Shown: positions 42,794-51,286 of the stretch, one piece after another
How positions within the stretch are numbered: the stretch's first letter is position 1
How the letters are laid out: every line of letters begins with the position of its first letter
NCBI RefSeq assembly: GCF_900100755.1
Contig: NZ_FNCI01000013.1
Span: 1 to 64,000, forward strand
DNA from: Onishia taeanensis
GTDB lineage: Bacteria; Pseudomonadota; Gammaproteobacteria; Pseudomonadales; Halomonadaceae
DNA length: 64,000 nt
Reading direction: 5' to 3'
The notes under the pieces: generated by a model
The model's database searches: none
What the model was told of the DNA's origin: nothing
Seen by the model: the letters and a program-made list of their open reading frames with translations, nothing else
Position numbers and translations under genes: made by a program

Positions 42794-43015
42794 ATGCCCG
42801 ATCTATCCGAAGACTTCCGCCTGCCGGTCGGTTGCCCCAACTGCGCAAGCCACCGCATGCGGGTATCTCAGGTGCACAATCCTGACGACAAGGTGTTCTG
42901 CGCTTCCTGCAACACGCCGGTGTGCCTCTATCACGAGGCCGAGGAGATCATTCGCAAGGGCGCGGGCAGCGAGAGCGAAGCCTTGCTCGAGGAAGCCGCC
43001 AACCGCCAGCGCTGA
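42794..43015 (+). CDS. small zinc-ribbon protein, unknown function
   Basis: 73 residues with two CxxC knuckles (VGCPNCAS and VFCASCNT, Cys14/17 and Cys32/35) forming a zinc ribbon, then an acidic helical tail (HEAEEIIRKGAGSESEALLEEAANRQR). The ATG at 42794 follows CCAGGAGACATGC. It may be a nucleic-acid or protein adaptor; nothing more can be said. A strong terminator follows. Confidence 0.75.
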   Translation: MPDLSEDFRLPVGCPNCASHRMRVSQVHNPDDKVFCASCNTPVCLYHEAEEIIRKGAGSESEALLEEAANRQR

Positions 43016-43079
43016 ACCGCGCGCTAGCCGCGCAGACAGGGCGGCTAGCAAGACGCGCAATGTTAGACTGGAATGTAAG

Positions 43080-43105
43080 ACGCCCGCCTGATGGCGGGCG
43101 TTTTT
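43080..43105 (+). terminator. intrinsic terminator after the zinc-ribbon gene
   Basis: ACGCCCGCC - TGAT - GGCGGGCGT, a 9-bp perfect stem followed by TTTTT. It lies between convergent genes, so it may also act on the phoH side. Confidence 0.9.
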
Positions 43106-43127
43106 GGTTGCAGGTAAAGCAGGTGGG

Positions 43128-44540
43128 TTAAAGCAGTTCCTCACCCGCCAGGGCCAGCCGCGAGCGCTCGACGCTTCTCAGCGTGATGTGCCCCGCGTGG
43201 GGCCAGTCGCGGAAGTTTTGCACCACTGCCGCCATGCCGCAGGTGTTGGCAGTGAGGTAGGGCGTGTCGATCTGGCCGACGTTGCCCAGGCAGACGATCT
43301 TGGTGTTGCGCCCGGCGCGGGTGATCAGGGCTTTCAACTGCTTGGGGGTGAAGTTCTGCGCTTCGTCGATGATCAGGAAGGTGTCATTGAGGGTGCGGCC
43401 GCGCATGAAGCCCGGCGAGCGGATTTGCACCCGCGAGCCGATCAGCGACCGGGTGGCGTCATTATTCCAGCTCGATGAGCCGTCTTTCTCGTCACGCAGC
43501 AGGTTATCCATGTTGTCATGGAAGGCGCCCATCCAGGGCGACATCTTTTCTTCCTCGGTGCCGGGCAAGAAGCCGATGTCCTCGCCCATGGGAATCGGCG
43601 CTCGCGTGAAGACGATGCGCTCGAAGCCCTTCATGTCCAGCGTTTGCTGAAGCGCTGCCGCCAGGGTCATGAAGGTCTTGCCGGTGCCTGCGTTGCCGGC
43701 AATGGTCACCAGGTCGATATCCGGGTCCATCAGCAGGTTGAGGGTGAAGTTTTGGCGGCTGTCGTGGGCGTGTACGCCCCAGACGCCGGCGTGATGACGA
43801 TAGTTGGCGAGTAGCTGCAGCCGCGCGCTGTTGGGGCCCAGCTCACGGATGATGGCTTCGAAGTTGGCGCCGTTTTCACAGTCAGAGACCAGCATGCCGA
43901 CATGCCAGTCACTGGGCATCTCGCCGCTTAGCTGGTAGTAGGTGTGGTGGTCGGCGCGCTCGACCTTGACCTCGACATTGAGCGCCTCCCATAGCCCCAT
44001 GGCATGCTCGCCGGCATCCGGGTATACCTTGGCGCCCTCGCTCATGACGTCCTGGTCAGAGAAGGCGCGGTCGTTGAGGTAGTCCTCCACCGGCACCTTG
44101 AGCGCGGCGGCCTTGACGCGAAGATTGATGTCCTTGGTGACCAGAATGACCGAGGCATCCGGGCGCTCATCACGTAGCCGACAGGTTTCGGCGAGGATGC
44201 GGTTGTCCGGACTGTCTTCCAGGTTGTCCAGCGGTTTCAGATCGTTATAGCAGAGAAAGCGCAGGCGTCCGGTGACGCCGATGGAGCCGGGAATCGGTAT
44301 GCCGGCCTGGATCTCGTCGAAGCCGACTTGGCTGGTGATATCGGAGAGGGTGCGGCTGACTTGGCGGGCGGTACGGGCGATCTCGCGAATGCCGTTCTTG
44401 TGCTTGTCGAGTTCCTCCAGAACGGTCATGGGAATGACCACATCGTGCTCTTCGAAATGATAAAGGGCGGCAGGATCGTGAATCAGAACGTTAGTGTCTA
44501 GCACGTAAAGCCGGGTGGCTTTCTTGTCGATTCGTACCAT
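43128..44540 (-). CDS. PhoH-like ATPase with N-terminal PIN domain
   Basis: About 470 residues. The N-terminal PIN nuclease-like domain (LYVLDTNVLIHDPAALYHFEEHDVVIPMTVLEELDKHKNG, DASVILVTKDINLRVKA) is followed by a PhoH P-loop domain with Walker A TIAGNAGTGKTFMTLAAALQQ near 280 and Walker B TFLIIDEAQNFTPKQLKALITRAG. PIN-PhoH proteins are ATP-dependent RNA helicase/ribonucleases by family. The ATG at 44540 is chosen (AAGGAG about 11 nt upstream); a GTG at 44552 adds four residues. Confidence 0.9.
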   Translation of the reverse strand: MVRIDKKATRLYVLDTNVLIHDPAALYHFEEHDVVIPMTVLEELDKHKNGIREIARTARQVSRTLSDITSQVGFDEIQAGIPIPGSIGVTGRLRFLCYNDLKPLDNLEDSPDNRILAETCRLRDERPDASVILVTKDINLRVKAAALKVPVEDYLNDRAFSDQDVMSEGAKVYPDAGEHAMGLWEALNVEVKVERADHHTYYQLSGEMPSDWHVGMLVSDCENGANFEAIIRELGPNSARLQLLANYRHHAGVWGVHAHDSRQNFTLNLLMDPDIDLVTIAGNAGTGKTFMTLAAALQQTLDMKGFERIVFTRAPIPMGEDIGFLPGTEEEKMSPWMGAFHDNMDNLLRDEKDGSSSWNNDATRSLIGSRVQIRSPGFMRGRTLNDTFLIIDEAQNFTPKQLKALITRAGRNTKIVCLGNVGQIDTPYLTANTCGMAAVVQNFRDWPHAGHITLRSVERSRLALAGEELL

Positions 44541-44847
44541 CGGCAGGAACACTCCTTGGTTAACGGCAGTTCCGACACTGGCATTTAGCCCTTACGAGGG
44601 CATGACAGTTCAAACCTGGTCTCGGCCGGTGTCGCTTCTCCTGTCCTTGCGGTCGTTTGACTCCTCCTGTCGCTGGGGGGCGTTACCCAATAGCTTTAGC
44701 ATGCACCCAGTGCGCGCGATTCGCCAACCCGATGTCTTTCACGTTGTGGCGACGCTGTGCCTAGTTGACCAGGGTTGGGTCGATGCCCTCGATATTCCGG
44801 ATGGTGCAGACGACCGGCTCGAGGGCCTGTCCACGCCCAAAGCGCTC
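44541..44847. other. intergenic region between phoH and nirD
   Basis: About 300 bp with no recognisable gene, RNA or strong terminator. It must hold the phoH promoter and the end of the nir transcript. Confidence 0.4.
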
Positions 44848-45225
44848 TCAGCCCAGGTCGATCAGCACCCGTTCTCCATCGAAGCGCAGCGGCCAGCAGC
44901 GCAGCCGCACCGCTTCGTCTTCCACGCATTGGCCGTCCTTGAGCCGAAAATGCTGCTTGTAGATCGGTGAGGCCACTACCGGCTCCCCTTGGATATCGCC
45001 GACGATGCCCCTGGCGATGACGTTGGCGTCGGAGAAGGGGTCGTGGTGATCAACGGCGAAGAGCTCGGTGGCTTGGCCGGGCAGGTAGAACACGGCCACC
45101 TGCACCGGTCCCTCTGGTGTTTCAGTCCAGGCGGCGACGCCGGAGTGGGCGACCAGGTCGGCCTTGGTGCAAAGGGGCTGCCACGTCTGGGTCATTGTCT
45201 GGTCTTGTGCGGTTGCGGCGGTCAT
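44848..45225 (-). CDS. nirD: assimilatory nitrite reductase small subunit
   Basis: About 125 residues, a Rieske-like fold: WQPLCTKADLVAHSGVAAW, VAVFYLPGQATELFAVDHHDPFSDANVIARGIVGDIQGEPVVASPIYKQHFRLKDGQC. NirD-type proteins lack the usual Rieske Cys ligands, as here. Partner of NirB in NAD(P)H-dependent reduction of nitrite to ammonium. The ATG at 45225 follows GAGGAA. It lies 174 bp after nirB with a hairpin between them, so it may be expressed at a different level. Confidence 0.92.
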   Translation of the reverse strand: MTAATAQDQTMTQTWQPLCTKADLVAHSGVAAWTETPEGPVQVAVFYLPGQATELFAVDHHDPFSDANVIARGIVGDIQGEPVVASPIYKQHFRLKDGQCVEDEAVRLRCWPLRFDGERVLIDLG

Positions 45226-45324
45226 GGAGGGTTCCTCGAGAAGATGGTGTCGGGTAGTTGGTGGGGTCAGCTTATCCGGCGACAAGCCCCGCGAGGGCGC
45301 TAGGAACTAATCCATGGGCGCTAC

Positions 45325-45344
45325 TTTGGCCACCCATGGCCAAA
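45325..45344 (-). other. hairpin between nirB and nirD
   Basis: TTTGGCCA - CCCA - TGGCCAAA is an 8-bp perfect stem with a 4-nt loop. No U-tract follows in the minus direction, so it is more likely a processing or stability element than a terminator. Confidence 0.5.
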
Positions 45345-45399
45345 ACCCCCTCGCTTGGCCTTGTCCCCGGCGGTCATCCCGGTGTTGGCAACGACTCGT

Positions 45400-47982
45400 T
45401 TACGCCGGACGCAGCTGGCCGCGCTCCTCGGTGACGATGATGTCCGGGTCCGGGCGCGAGTCGTTGACGAAGCTGCGGAAGCGCTTGAGCTTCTCGGGGT
45501 CGTCGAGGGCGTTGGCCCACTCGCATTCGTAGCTGCCGATGACGTGGCGCATCTGGCTTTCCAGTTCCTCGCCCAGCCCCAGGCTGTCGTCGATCACCAC
45601 GTCCTTGAGGTAGTCGAGTCCACCCTCGAGATTCTCGCGCCACACCGAGGTGCGCTGCAGGCGGTCAGCGGTCCGCACGTAGAACATCAGGAAGCGGTCG
45701 ATGGTGCGGATCAGCGCCTCGTCGTCGAGGTCGGTAGCGAACAGTTCGCCGTGGCGGGGGCGCATGCCGCCGTTGCCGCATACGTAGAGGTTCCAGCCGT
45801 TTTCGGTGGCGATCACGCCGACGTCCTTGCTCTGGGCCTCTGCGCACTCGCGGGTGCAACCGGAGACGGCGAACTTGATCTTGTGCGGTGAGCGCAGGCC
45901 CTTGTAGCGGTTTTCCAGGTAGATCGCCATGCCCACGCTGTCTTGCACGCCGTAGCGGCACCAGGTGCTGCCAACACAGGATTTCACGGTGCGCAGTGAC
46001 TTGCCGTAGGCGTGACCGGTCTCGAAACCCTCGGCGATCAGCTCGCTCCAGATATCCGGCAACTGCTCGAGGCGGGCGCCGAACAGGTCGACACGCTGGC
46101 CGCCGGTGATCTTGGTATAGAGCCCGTACTTCTCGCCGACCTCGCCCAGCACGCGCAGCTTGCTTGGGGTGATCTCGCCGCCGGGAATGCGCGGCACCAC
46201 CGAATAGGTGCCGTTCTTCTGCATGTTGGCCATGAAGGTATCGTTGGTGTCCTGCAGTGGCACATGGGCGGCATCGGTGATCGGCTCGTTAAAGCAGGAG
46301 GCGAGGATCGAGGCCACCGCCGGCTTGCAGATGTCGCAGCCAAGTATCGGGGCTGATGAAGAGCCAAGTTTCGGGGCTGATGAAGAGCCCAGGCTCGGTG
46401 TCGACGAGGCACCGTGCTTTTCGATCAACTCGCTGAAGGTCTTGATGCCCTCGACACGGACGATCGAATAGAGCTCCTGACGGGTGTGGGTGAAGTGCTC
46501 GCAGATCGAGTGATCGACCTCCACGCCGCGGGCCTCGAGTTCATGGTCGACCACGCTCTTGAGCAGGGCGGTGCAGCCGCCGCAGCCGGTGCTGGCCTTG
46601 GTCTCTGACTTGATGGCGCCCAGGTCGCAGGCACCGGCATCGATGGTCTCGCAGATCTTGCCCTTGGTGACATTGTGGCAGGAGCAGATGGTCGCGCCCT
46701 CGGGCAGGGCGTCGGCGCCGAGGGTGGGGGCGCCCTCGACGCTGGGGAGGATCAGCGAGGCCGGGTCCGCCGGTAGCGCGATGCCGTTCTGAGCGTATTG
46801 CAAGAGGGTATCGTAGGAGGCGTTGTCGCCCACCAGCACCGCGCCGATCACGCGCTTGCCATCGCCGCTGACCACCAGCCGACGATAGACGCAAGTTGCC
46901 TCGTCGCTGTAGCGATAGCTGATGGCGCCGTCGGTTGTGCCGTGGGCATCGCCGATCGAACCGACATCGACACCCAGTAGCTTGAGCTTGGTGGACATGT
47001 CGGCGCCCGCGAAACGCTCGCCGGCAGGCTCTGGCCCGCGAAAGGGGCCGGACAGGGCGTCGGCCGCGCAGCGCGCCATGGTATAGCCCGGCGCCACCAG
47101 GCCGAAGATGCGGTTGTCCCACAGTGCGCACTCGCCGATAGCGAAGATCTCCGGGTCCGAGGTGCGACATTCGTCGTCGATGACGATGCCGCCGCGCTCG
47201 CCGATCTCCAGCCGACATTCGCGGGCCAGGGTGTCCTGCGGGCGGATACCGGCGGAAAACACGATCAGGTCGGTCTCCAGGTATTCACCGTCCTGGAAGG
47301 TCATGCGATAGCGATAGTCGTCGCCGGCGGTGATCTCGGTGGTGGCGCGGTTGAGATGCACGCCCACGCCGAGTTCCTCGATCTTTTCGCGCAGTGCCGT
47401 GCCGCCCTGGTCGTCGAGCTGGACCGGCATCAGGCGCGGGGCGAACTCCACCACATGCGCCTCCAGCTCCAGCGACTTCAGCGCATTGGCGGCCTCCAGG
47501 CCCAGCAGGCCGCCGCCTACGACCACGCCGCGCCGGGCATCGGTCGCCGCCGCGCGGATGGTGTCCAGGTCGTCCAGGGTACGGTAGACCAGCCGGTTGG
47601 GCTGGCCCGTCTCGGCGCCGGGGATCGGCGGCACGAACGGGTAGGAGCCGGTGGCCAGCACCAGGCTGTCGTAGCGATAGCGGCCCTGGTCGGTGACGAC
47701 CTCACGGTTTTCGCGGTCGATGCGGCTCACCGCCTCGCCGAGGCGCAGGGTGATGTCGTGGGTGGCATAGAAGTCCGCCTCGCCGAGCGCCAGGTCGGCG
47801 GCATCGCGGCCGCTGAAGTATTCCGAGAGGTGCACTCGGTCATAGGCCGGGTGGCGTTCCTCGCCGAATACGGTGATGCGGAAGTGATCGACACTGCCGC
47901 GCTCGACCAGTTGCTCGACCAGGTGATGGCCGACCATGCCGTTACCGATGATGATCAGGTCTTGGGGAGTGGGCGTCGTCAT
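45400..47982 (-). CDS. nirB: assimilatory nitrite reductase large subunit, NAD(P)H-dependent
   Basis: 860 residues. N-terminal FAD/NAD module (LIIIGNGMVGHHLVEQLVERG; NAD motif VVVGGGLLGLEAANAL near 155), BFD-type [2Fe-2S] domain (CSCHNVTKGKICETI...TGCGGC, about 433-478), and nitrite/sulfite reductase domains with the [4Fe-4S]-siroheme ligands CVGSTWC near 670 and SGCTREC near 707. Reduces nitrite to ammonium with six electrons; needs siroheme (cobA downstream of nasA). Three 8-residue repeats (SSSAP-LG type) lie at about 524-548. Its ATG overlaps the stop of the FAD oxidoreductase (ATGA). Predicted to be controlled by the NasT leader at 49488-49540. Confidence 0.95.
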   Translation of the reverse strand: MTTPTPQDLIIIGNGMVGHHLVEQLVERGSVDHFRITVFGEERHPAYDRVHLSEYFSGRDAADLALGEADFYATHDITLRLGEAVSRIDRENREVVTDQGRYRYDSLVLATGSYPFVPPIPGAETGQPNRLVYRTLDDLDTIRAAATDARRGVVVGGGLLGLEAANALKSLELEAHVVEFAPRLMPVQLDDQGGTALREKIEELGVGVHLNRATTEITAGDDYRYRMTFQDGEYLETDLIVFSAGIRPQDTLARECRLEIGERGGIVIDDECRTSDPEIFAIGECALWDNRIFGLVAPGYTMARCAADALSGPFRGPEPAGERFAGADMSTKLKLLGVDVGSIGDAHGTTDGAISYRYSDEATCVYRRLVVSGDGKRVIGAVLVGDNASYDTLLQYAQNGIALPADPASLILPSVEGAPTLGADALPEGATICSCHNVTKGKICETIDAGACDLGAIKSETKASTGCGGCTALLKSVVDHELEARGVEVDHSICEHFTHTRQELYSIVRVEGIKTFSELIEKHGASSTPSLGSSSAPKLGSSSAPILGCDICKPAVASILASCFNEPITDAAHVPLQDTNDTFMANMQKNGTYSVVPRIPGGEITPSKLRVLGEVGEKYGLYTKITGGQRVDLFGARLEQLPDIWSELIAEGFETGHAYGKSLRTVKSCVGSTWCRYGVQDSVGMAIYLENRYKGLRSPHKIKFAVSGCTRECAEAQSKDVGVIATENGWNLYVCGNGGMRPRHGELFATDLDDEALIRTIDRFLMFYVRTADRLQRTSVWRENLEGGLDYLKDVVIDDSLGLGEELESQMRHVIGSYECEWANALDDPEKLKRFRSFVNDSRPDPDIIVTEERGQLRPA
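46338..46409. repeat. three 24-bp in-frame repeats inside nirB
   Basis: Units at 46338-46361 and 46362-46385 differ at one position; a third at 46386-46409 is more diverged. They encode ASSTPSLG, SSSAPKLG and SSSAPILG just before CDICKP, as a flexible linker. Confidence 0.85.
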
Positions 47983-49325
47983 GCGGCGGCCTCCTGAGTG
48001 GCGTTGTTGGAAGGGGCGTTCTCGAGCAAGGGGACGGCATCGCCGGCCCCGAACAGTAGGGCTTGGCGGCCAGCCGACAGGTCTTGTCCGGCTAGCGACT
48101 GTTCGAAGTACCAGGGACCGGCGGCGGTATCGCCGTAGAGCACGGCCCCCTCGAGTCGGTTGTCGCGCAGCAGCAGGCGGCGATAGTCGCCCTGCTGCGG
48201 GTCGTGGTAGCAGAGCACCTCGTGGTCGTCCTCGGGCTCGATGGGGCCGAAGGCGTAAAGCGAGACGCCGCTGATCTTGAGCTTGGTGGCGGTAGGGCGT
48301 TCGACGTAGCCAGCCACTGGTGCCGCGTCTTTATCACGGCAGAGGTGATCGGCTAGGACCTCGACTTGGCGCCAGATCGGTTCCACCAGGCCGTAGGTGG
48401 TGCCCCGGAACTGGCAGCATTCGCCGAGGGCGTGGATGGCTGGGTCCGAGGCGGTGAGGTGTGCGTCGACCACGATGGCGCGGTCCACTTCTAGGCCGGC
48501 GGCGCGGCCCAGCTCGGCATTGGGGGTGATACCGGCGGCGATCACCACGCAGTCGGCGGCGAGGCGTCGCCCGTCTTCCAGGTTCACGGCCCTGACTCGC
48601 CCCTCGGCATCGCCCTCCAGATTGGCCAGACGGGCACCGGTGATAATCCCCAGGCCGCGCCGGGTCAGCTCGTCTTCCAGTAGCCCGGCGGCGGTGGCAT
48701 CGAGTTGGCGGTTCATCAAACGATTCGCGCGCTGCAGCACCTTGACCGTCAATTCCGGGGGCGACTGGCCTTCGTCATCGCAGCTGCGCTCGGTCTGGGT
48801 CCGCGCCTGCTTGCGCAACCCCTCGGCGGCCTCGAGGCCCAGCAGCCCACCGCCGACCACCACCGCGTGGCCGCCCTGCTCGGCGGCACGGGTTAGCGCG
48901 GCGACATCGCCAAGGTCGCGAAAGCCGTGCACGCCCTCAAGGTCGATACCCTCAATGGCGGGTATGGCCGGGCGCGAGCCGGTTGCCATCACCAGTCGGT
49001 CGTAGCGGAGGGTGTCGCCGCCGCTGGTGACGAGGCGACGTGCCTGGCGGTCGATCTCGACGACTCGCTGGCCGAGCTTCAGGTCGATGCCATGTTCGCT
49101 GTACCAGCGGGTATCCCGCAGGGTCAGGGCCTCACGATCCATCTCCCCGGCCAGCCATGGCGATAGCAGAATGCGGTTATAGGCCGGGGCGGTTTCCTCG
49201 CCGATCACGGTGATACGCCCCGGGCGACCGGGGCGTTCGAGCAGGGCCTCCAGCAGGCGGTGGCCGGCCATGCCATTGCCGATGATCACTAGATGCTCGG
49301 GGCAAGATGTCGGGTGAGGGGTCAT
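47979..49325 (-). CDS. NAD(P)/FAD-dependent oxidoreductase of the nitrite reductase operon
   Basis: 448 residues, homologous to the N-terminal half of NirB: LVIIGNGMAGHRLLEALLERPG, APAYNRILLSPWLAGEM, NAD motif VVVGGGLLGLEAAEGLRKQ, and VIAAGITPNAELGRAAGLEVDR. About 15 extra residues (QTERSCDDEGQSPPE) interrupt the second Rossmann fold. Probably the electron-donating flavoprotein for NasA, as NasB/NasC-type reductases do; a role with NirB is an alternative. First gene of the nir operon, with its start preceded by CTGGAGGAGAG and the terminator/ANTAR leader. Confidence 0.85.
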   Translation of the reverse strand: MTPHPTSCPEHLVIIGNGMAGHRLLEALLERPGRPGRITVIGEETAPAYNRILLSPWLAGEMDREALTLRDTRWYSEHGIDLKLGQRVVEIDRQARRLVTSGGDTLRYDRLVMATGSRPAIPAIEGIDLEGVHGFRDLGDVAALTRAAEQGGHAVVVGGGLLGLEAAEGLRKQARTQTERSCDDEGQSPPELTVKVLQRANRLMNRQLDATAAGLLEDELTRRGLGIITGARLANLEGDAEGRVRAVNLEDGRRLAADCVVIAAGITPNAELGRAAGLEVDRAIVVDAHLTASDPAIHALGECCQFRGTTYGLVEPIWRQVEVLADHLCRDKDAAPVAGYVERPTATKLKISGVSLYAFGPIEPEDDHEVLCYHDPQQGDYRRLLLRDNRLEGAVLYGDTAAGPWYFEQSLAGQDLSAGRQALLFGAGDAVPLLENAPSNNATQEAAA

Positions 49326-49413
49326 GGCGCCTCTCCTCCAGCGGTCGGGTCCTTGCCGTGTGTCGTTATGCGGCCGGCTCGTTATGTTGAGTGCGGCGCT
49401 AAACGCACGGCAT

Positions 49414-49464
49414 AAAAAAACGCCCGGCCGGGCACTGCCGCGTGGTGCGGCAGTACCTGGCCGG
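49414..49464 (-). terminator. leader terminator upstream of the nir operon
   Basis: Large stem from 49464 to 49424: an outer CCGGCC/GGCCGG and an inner 8-bp ACTGCCGC/GCGGCAGT with a 5-nt loop. On the minus strand it is followed by CG and seven Us (49420-49414). It lies 89 bp before the first start codon. A small hairpin at 49462-49477 (CGGAC/GTCCG) shares its outer strand and could serve as an antiterminator. Confidence 0.88.
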
Positions 49465-49487
49465 ACGTCTTCGTCCGTGGCTGAGCG

Positions 49488-49540
49488 GCGACCGCCATTG
49501 GTCGCTACTAGCCCGTCGGGGTCACCCCTGGCGTTAGGGG
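49488..49540 (-). ncRNA. ANTAR-type two-hairpin leader RNA of the nir operon
   Basis: Hairpin P1 (49540-49525): CCCCT - AACGCC - AGGGG. Hairpin P2 (49505-49488): GCGACC - AATGGC - GGTCGC. Both loops are hexamers with A at position 1 and G at position 4, the defining features of RNA sites bound by ANTAR-domain antiterminators. The 19-nt linker is longer than usual. They follow the predicted start of transcription (about 49548) by 8 nt and precede the leader terminator. The cognate protein should be NasT, encoded upstream. Confidence 0.82.
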
Positions 49541-49558
49541 CGATACTGTTGGATGCAA

Positions 49559-49574
49559 TGCATGGAGCCTGCCA
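49559..49574 (-). promoter_or_regulatory. sigma54 promoter of the nir operon
   Basis: TGGCAGGCTCCATGCA on the minus strand has GG and GC exactly 12 bp apart and matches TGGCAC-N5-TTGCA at nearly all conserved positions. It predicts +1 near 49548, just before hairpin P1. It indicates nitrogen (NtrC-type) control. Confidence 0.72.
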
Positions 49575-49670
49575 AGGGCCCCTGTGGTAGATTTTTTTAT
49601 TTTATAAGCAGTGGGTTAAGCCAGATGAGAAGGCGCCGGCCGGCTTGGCCGACGCCTCTTAAGGCGCACA

Positions 49671-50696
49671 TCATTGGTGCGTGGCGGCATCGAAGTGCAC
49701 GGGGGAGTAGCATTCATCGAGGGTGGCTCGATCCAGGTGACGACCGTTGTCGCGCATCTGCTGATCCATTTGCTCGGCAAAGAGCCCGGCGGCCTCGACA
49801 TCGGGTCGCAGCACGCCCGGCCCGTAGAGCTGCTGGCAGATCGGCGGCTCGTCCAGCGGCAGGTGCGAAAGATGGCTTATCGAGCGGTCCAGGTAGGGCG
49901 GCAGGGCCAGCCACTCCCGGGCCTGGCGCCGGTGAGCGGGGTCGGCCGCGAGCCACTCGCTGGCCTCCCAGATCGCACGAATCAGGCGGGATAGGGTGGC
50001 GGGGTAGCGGTTGGCCCAGGAGCGGGTCACGCCCAGCACTTTTTCCGCAGGCGTGCCCCACAGCTGGGCTCCGGTAGCGACGATACGGCCGGCCTGTTGC
50101 GATTCAGCAAGCGAGCCCCAGGGTTCACCCACGCAGAAGCCATCGATGCTTCCGGCCTCCAGGGCCTCGACCGTTTGCGATGGAGGCAGGACGGTCAGCG
50201 TTACGTCCCGGTCTGGGTTCAGGCCACCGAGGCTCAGCCAGTGGCGCAGTTGATAGTGCTGGCAGGAATGCGGGTAGACCATGGCCAGGGTCAGCTTGCG
50301 GTCGGTTTGTCGGCTCAAGTAGTCGGCGAGGGCGCGAGCACTGTCGGCCGGGCCCTGCCGATGGTCGGCGCCGCTGGCATCGGCAAGCCCATTGGCGAGG
50401 ACGATGGCGTTGCCGTTACGCCCCAGGGTGATCGGCGCCAGGGTGTCGCAGGGCGCGCGGCCGAGACCAAGGCTCATTGCCAGCGGCAGCGGGGCCAGCA
50501 TCTGGGCGCCATCCAGCAGGCCGGCGGCGACCCGGTCGCGTAGGGTTGACCAGGCGTTCTGGCGCGACAGGGTAACCTCGATGCCCTGGGCGGCGAAGAA
50601 GCCCTGCTCCCGGGCGACCACCAGCAGGGCGCAGTCGAGCAGCGGCACGAAACCCAGCGTCAGCCGGTCGAGTTCGGCATCTTGCAGCATAGTCAT
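49671..50696 (-). CDS. nasS: nitrate/nitrite sensor protein NasS
   Basis: 341 residues, related to NrtA-type nitrate-binding proteins but without a signal peptide, so cytoplasmic. LTLGFVPLLDCALLVVAREQGFFAAQGIEVTLSRQNAWSTLRDRVAAGLLDGAQMLAPLPLAMSLG, MVYPHSCQHYQLRHWLSLGGLNPDRDVTLTVLPPSQTVEALEAGSIDGFCVGEPWG and HLDRATLDECYSPVHF are typical. By family, NasS holds NasT inactive until nitrate or nitrite binds. The ATG overlaps the nasT stop (ATGA). Confidence 0.9.
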   Translation of the reverse strand: MTMLQDAELDRLTLGFVPLLDCALLVVAREQGFFAAQGIEVTLSRQNAWSTLRDRVAAGLLDGAQMLAPLPLAMSLGLGRAPCDTLAPITLGRNGNAIVLANGLADASGADHRQGPADSARALADYLSRQTDRKLTLAMVYPHSCQHYQLRHWLSLGGLNPDRDVTLTVLPPSQTVEALEAGSIDGFCVGEPWGSLAESQQAGRIVATGAQLWGTPAEKVLGVTRSWANRYPATLSRLIRAIWEASEWLAADPAHRRQAREWLALPPYLDRSISHLSHLPLDEPPICQQLYGPGVLRPDVEAAGLFAEQMDQQMRDNGRHLDRATLDECYSPVHFDAATHQ

Positions 50697-51286
50697 TGGC
50701 CCTTCTCCAGGGGTTCGAGAATATCGATGACGCTCTTGGCGACCTCGAAGATGCGCTGACTGCGATCCATGGCGATCTTGCGCAGCATGCGGTAGGCCTC
50801 TTCTTCTCCGCAGTTCTGGTGTTGCATCAACAGGCCCTTGGCACGTTCGATGCGCTTGCGTTCAGCAAGCTTGTTGCGCGCCTTGTCGAGCTCGGTGCGC
50901 ATCGACTGGAAGGCATCGAAGCGGGCGATGGCGACATCGATGATGGCGCGCACCCTGCCCGGTACCAAGCCATCGACCACATAGGCGCTGACCCCGGACT
51001 TGAGTGCCGCTTGCATGATGTCGGAGTCGTGCTGGTCGGCGAAGAAGACCACCGGGCGGGGGTTCTCCCGATTGAGCAGCGCCATGCTGTCGAGGGTGTC
51101 GCGGTCGGGGGACTCCATGTCGATGATCACCACGTCGGGCTCGTGGCGGGCGACCATCTCGTTGAGACTGGTGGGGTTCTGCAGCCGACAGATGACTTGG
51201 TGGCCCTCTGCGGTGAGTGCCTCCTCGACCATGGCGGCGCGTACAACCTCGTCGTCGACCAGCAGGATGTTGAGTGGTGGGGGCAT
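50693..51286 (-). CDS. nasT: ANTAR-domain transcription antiterminator NasT
   Basis: 197 residues. A receiver-like N-terminal domain (NILLVDDEVVRAAMVEEALTAEGHQVIC, DVVIIDMESPDRDT with Asp55) is followed by a coiled linker and the ANTAR RNA-binding domain (ERKRIERAKGLLMQHQNCGEEEAYRMLRKIAMDRSQRIFEVAKSVI, about 140-190). By family, NasT binds two-hairpin leader RNAs and prevents termination when freed from NasS. Two such leaders flank this gene pair (49488-49540 and 51662-51701). Divergent from nasA. Confidence 0.93.
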   Translation of the reverse strand: MPPPLNILLVDDEVVRAAMVEEALTAEGHQVICRLQNPTSLNEMVARHEPDVVIIDMESPDRDTLDSMALLNRENPRPVVFFADQHDSDIMQAALKSGVSAYVVDGLVPGRVRAIIDVAIARFDAFQSMRTELDKARNKLAERKRIERAKGLLMQHQNCGEEEAYRMLRKIAMDRSQRIFEVAKSVIDILEPLEKGQ

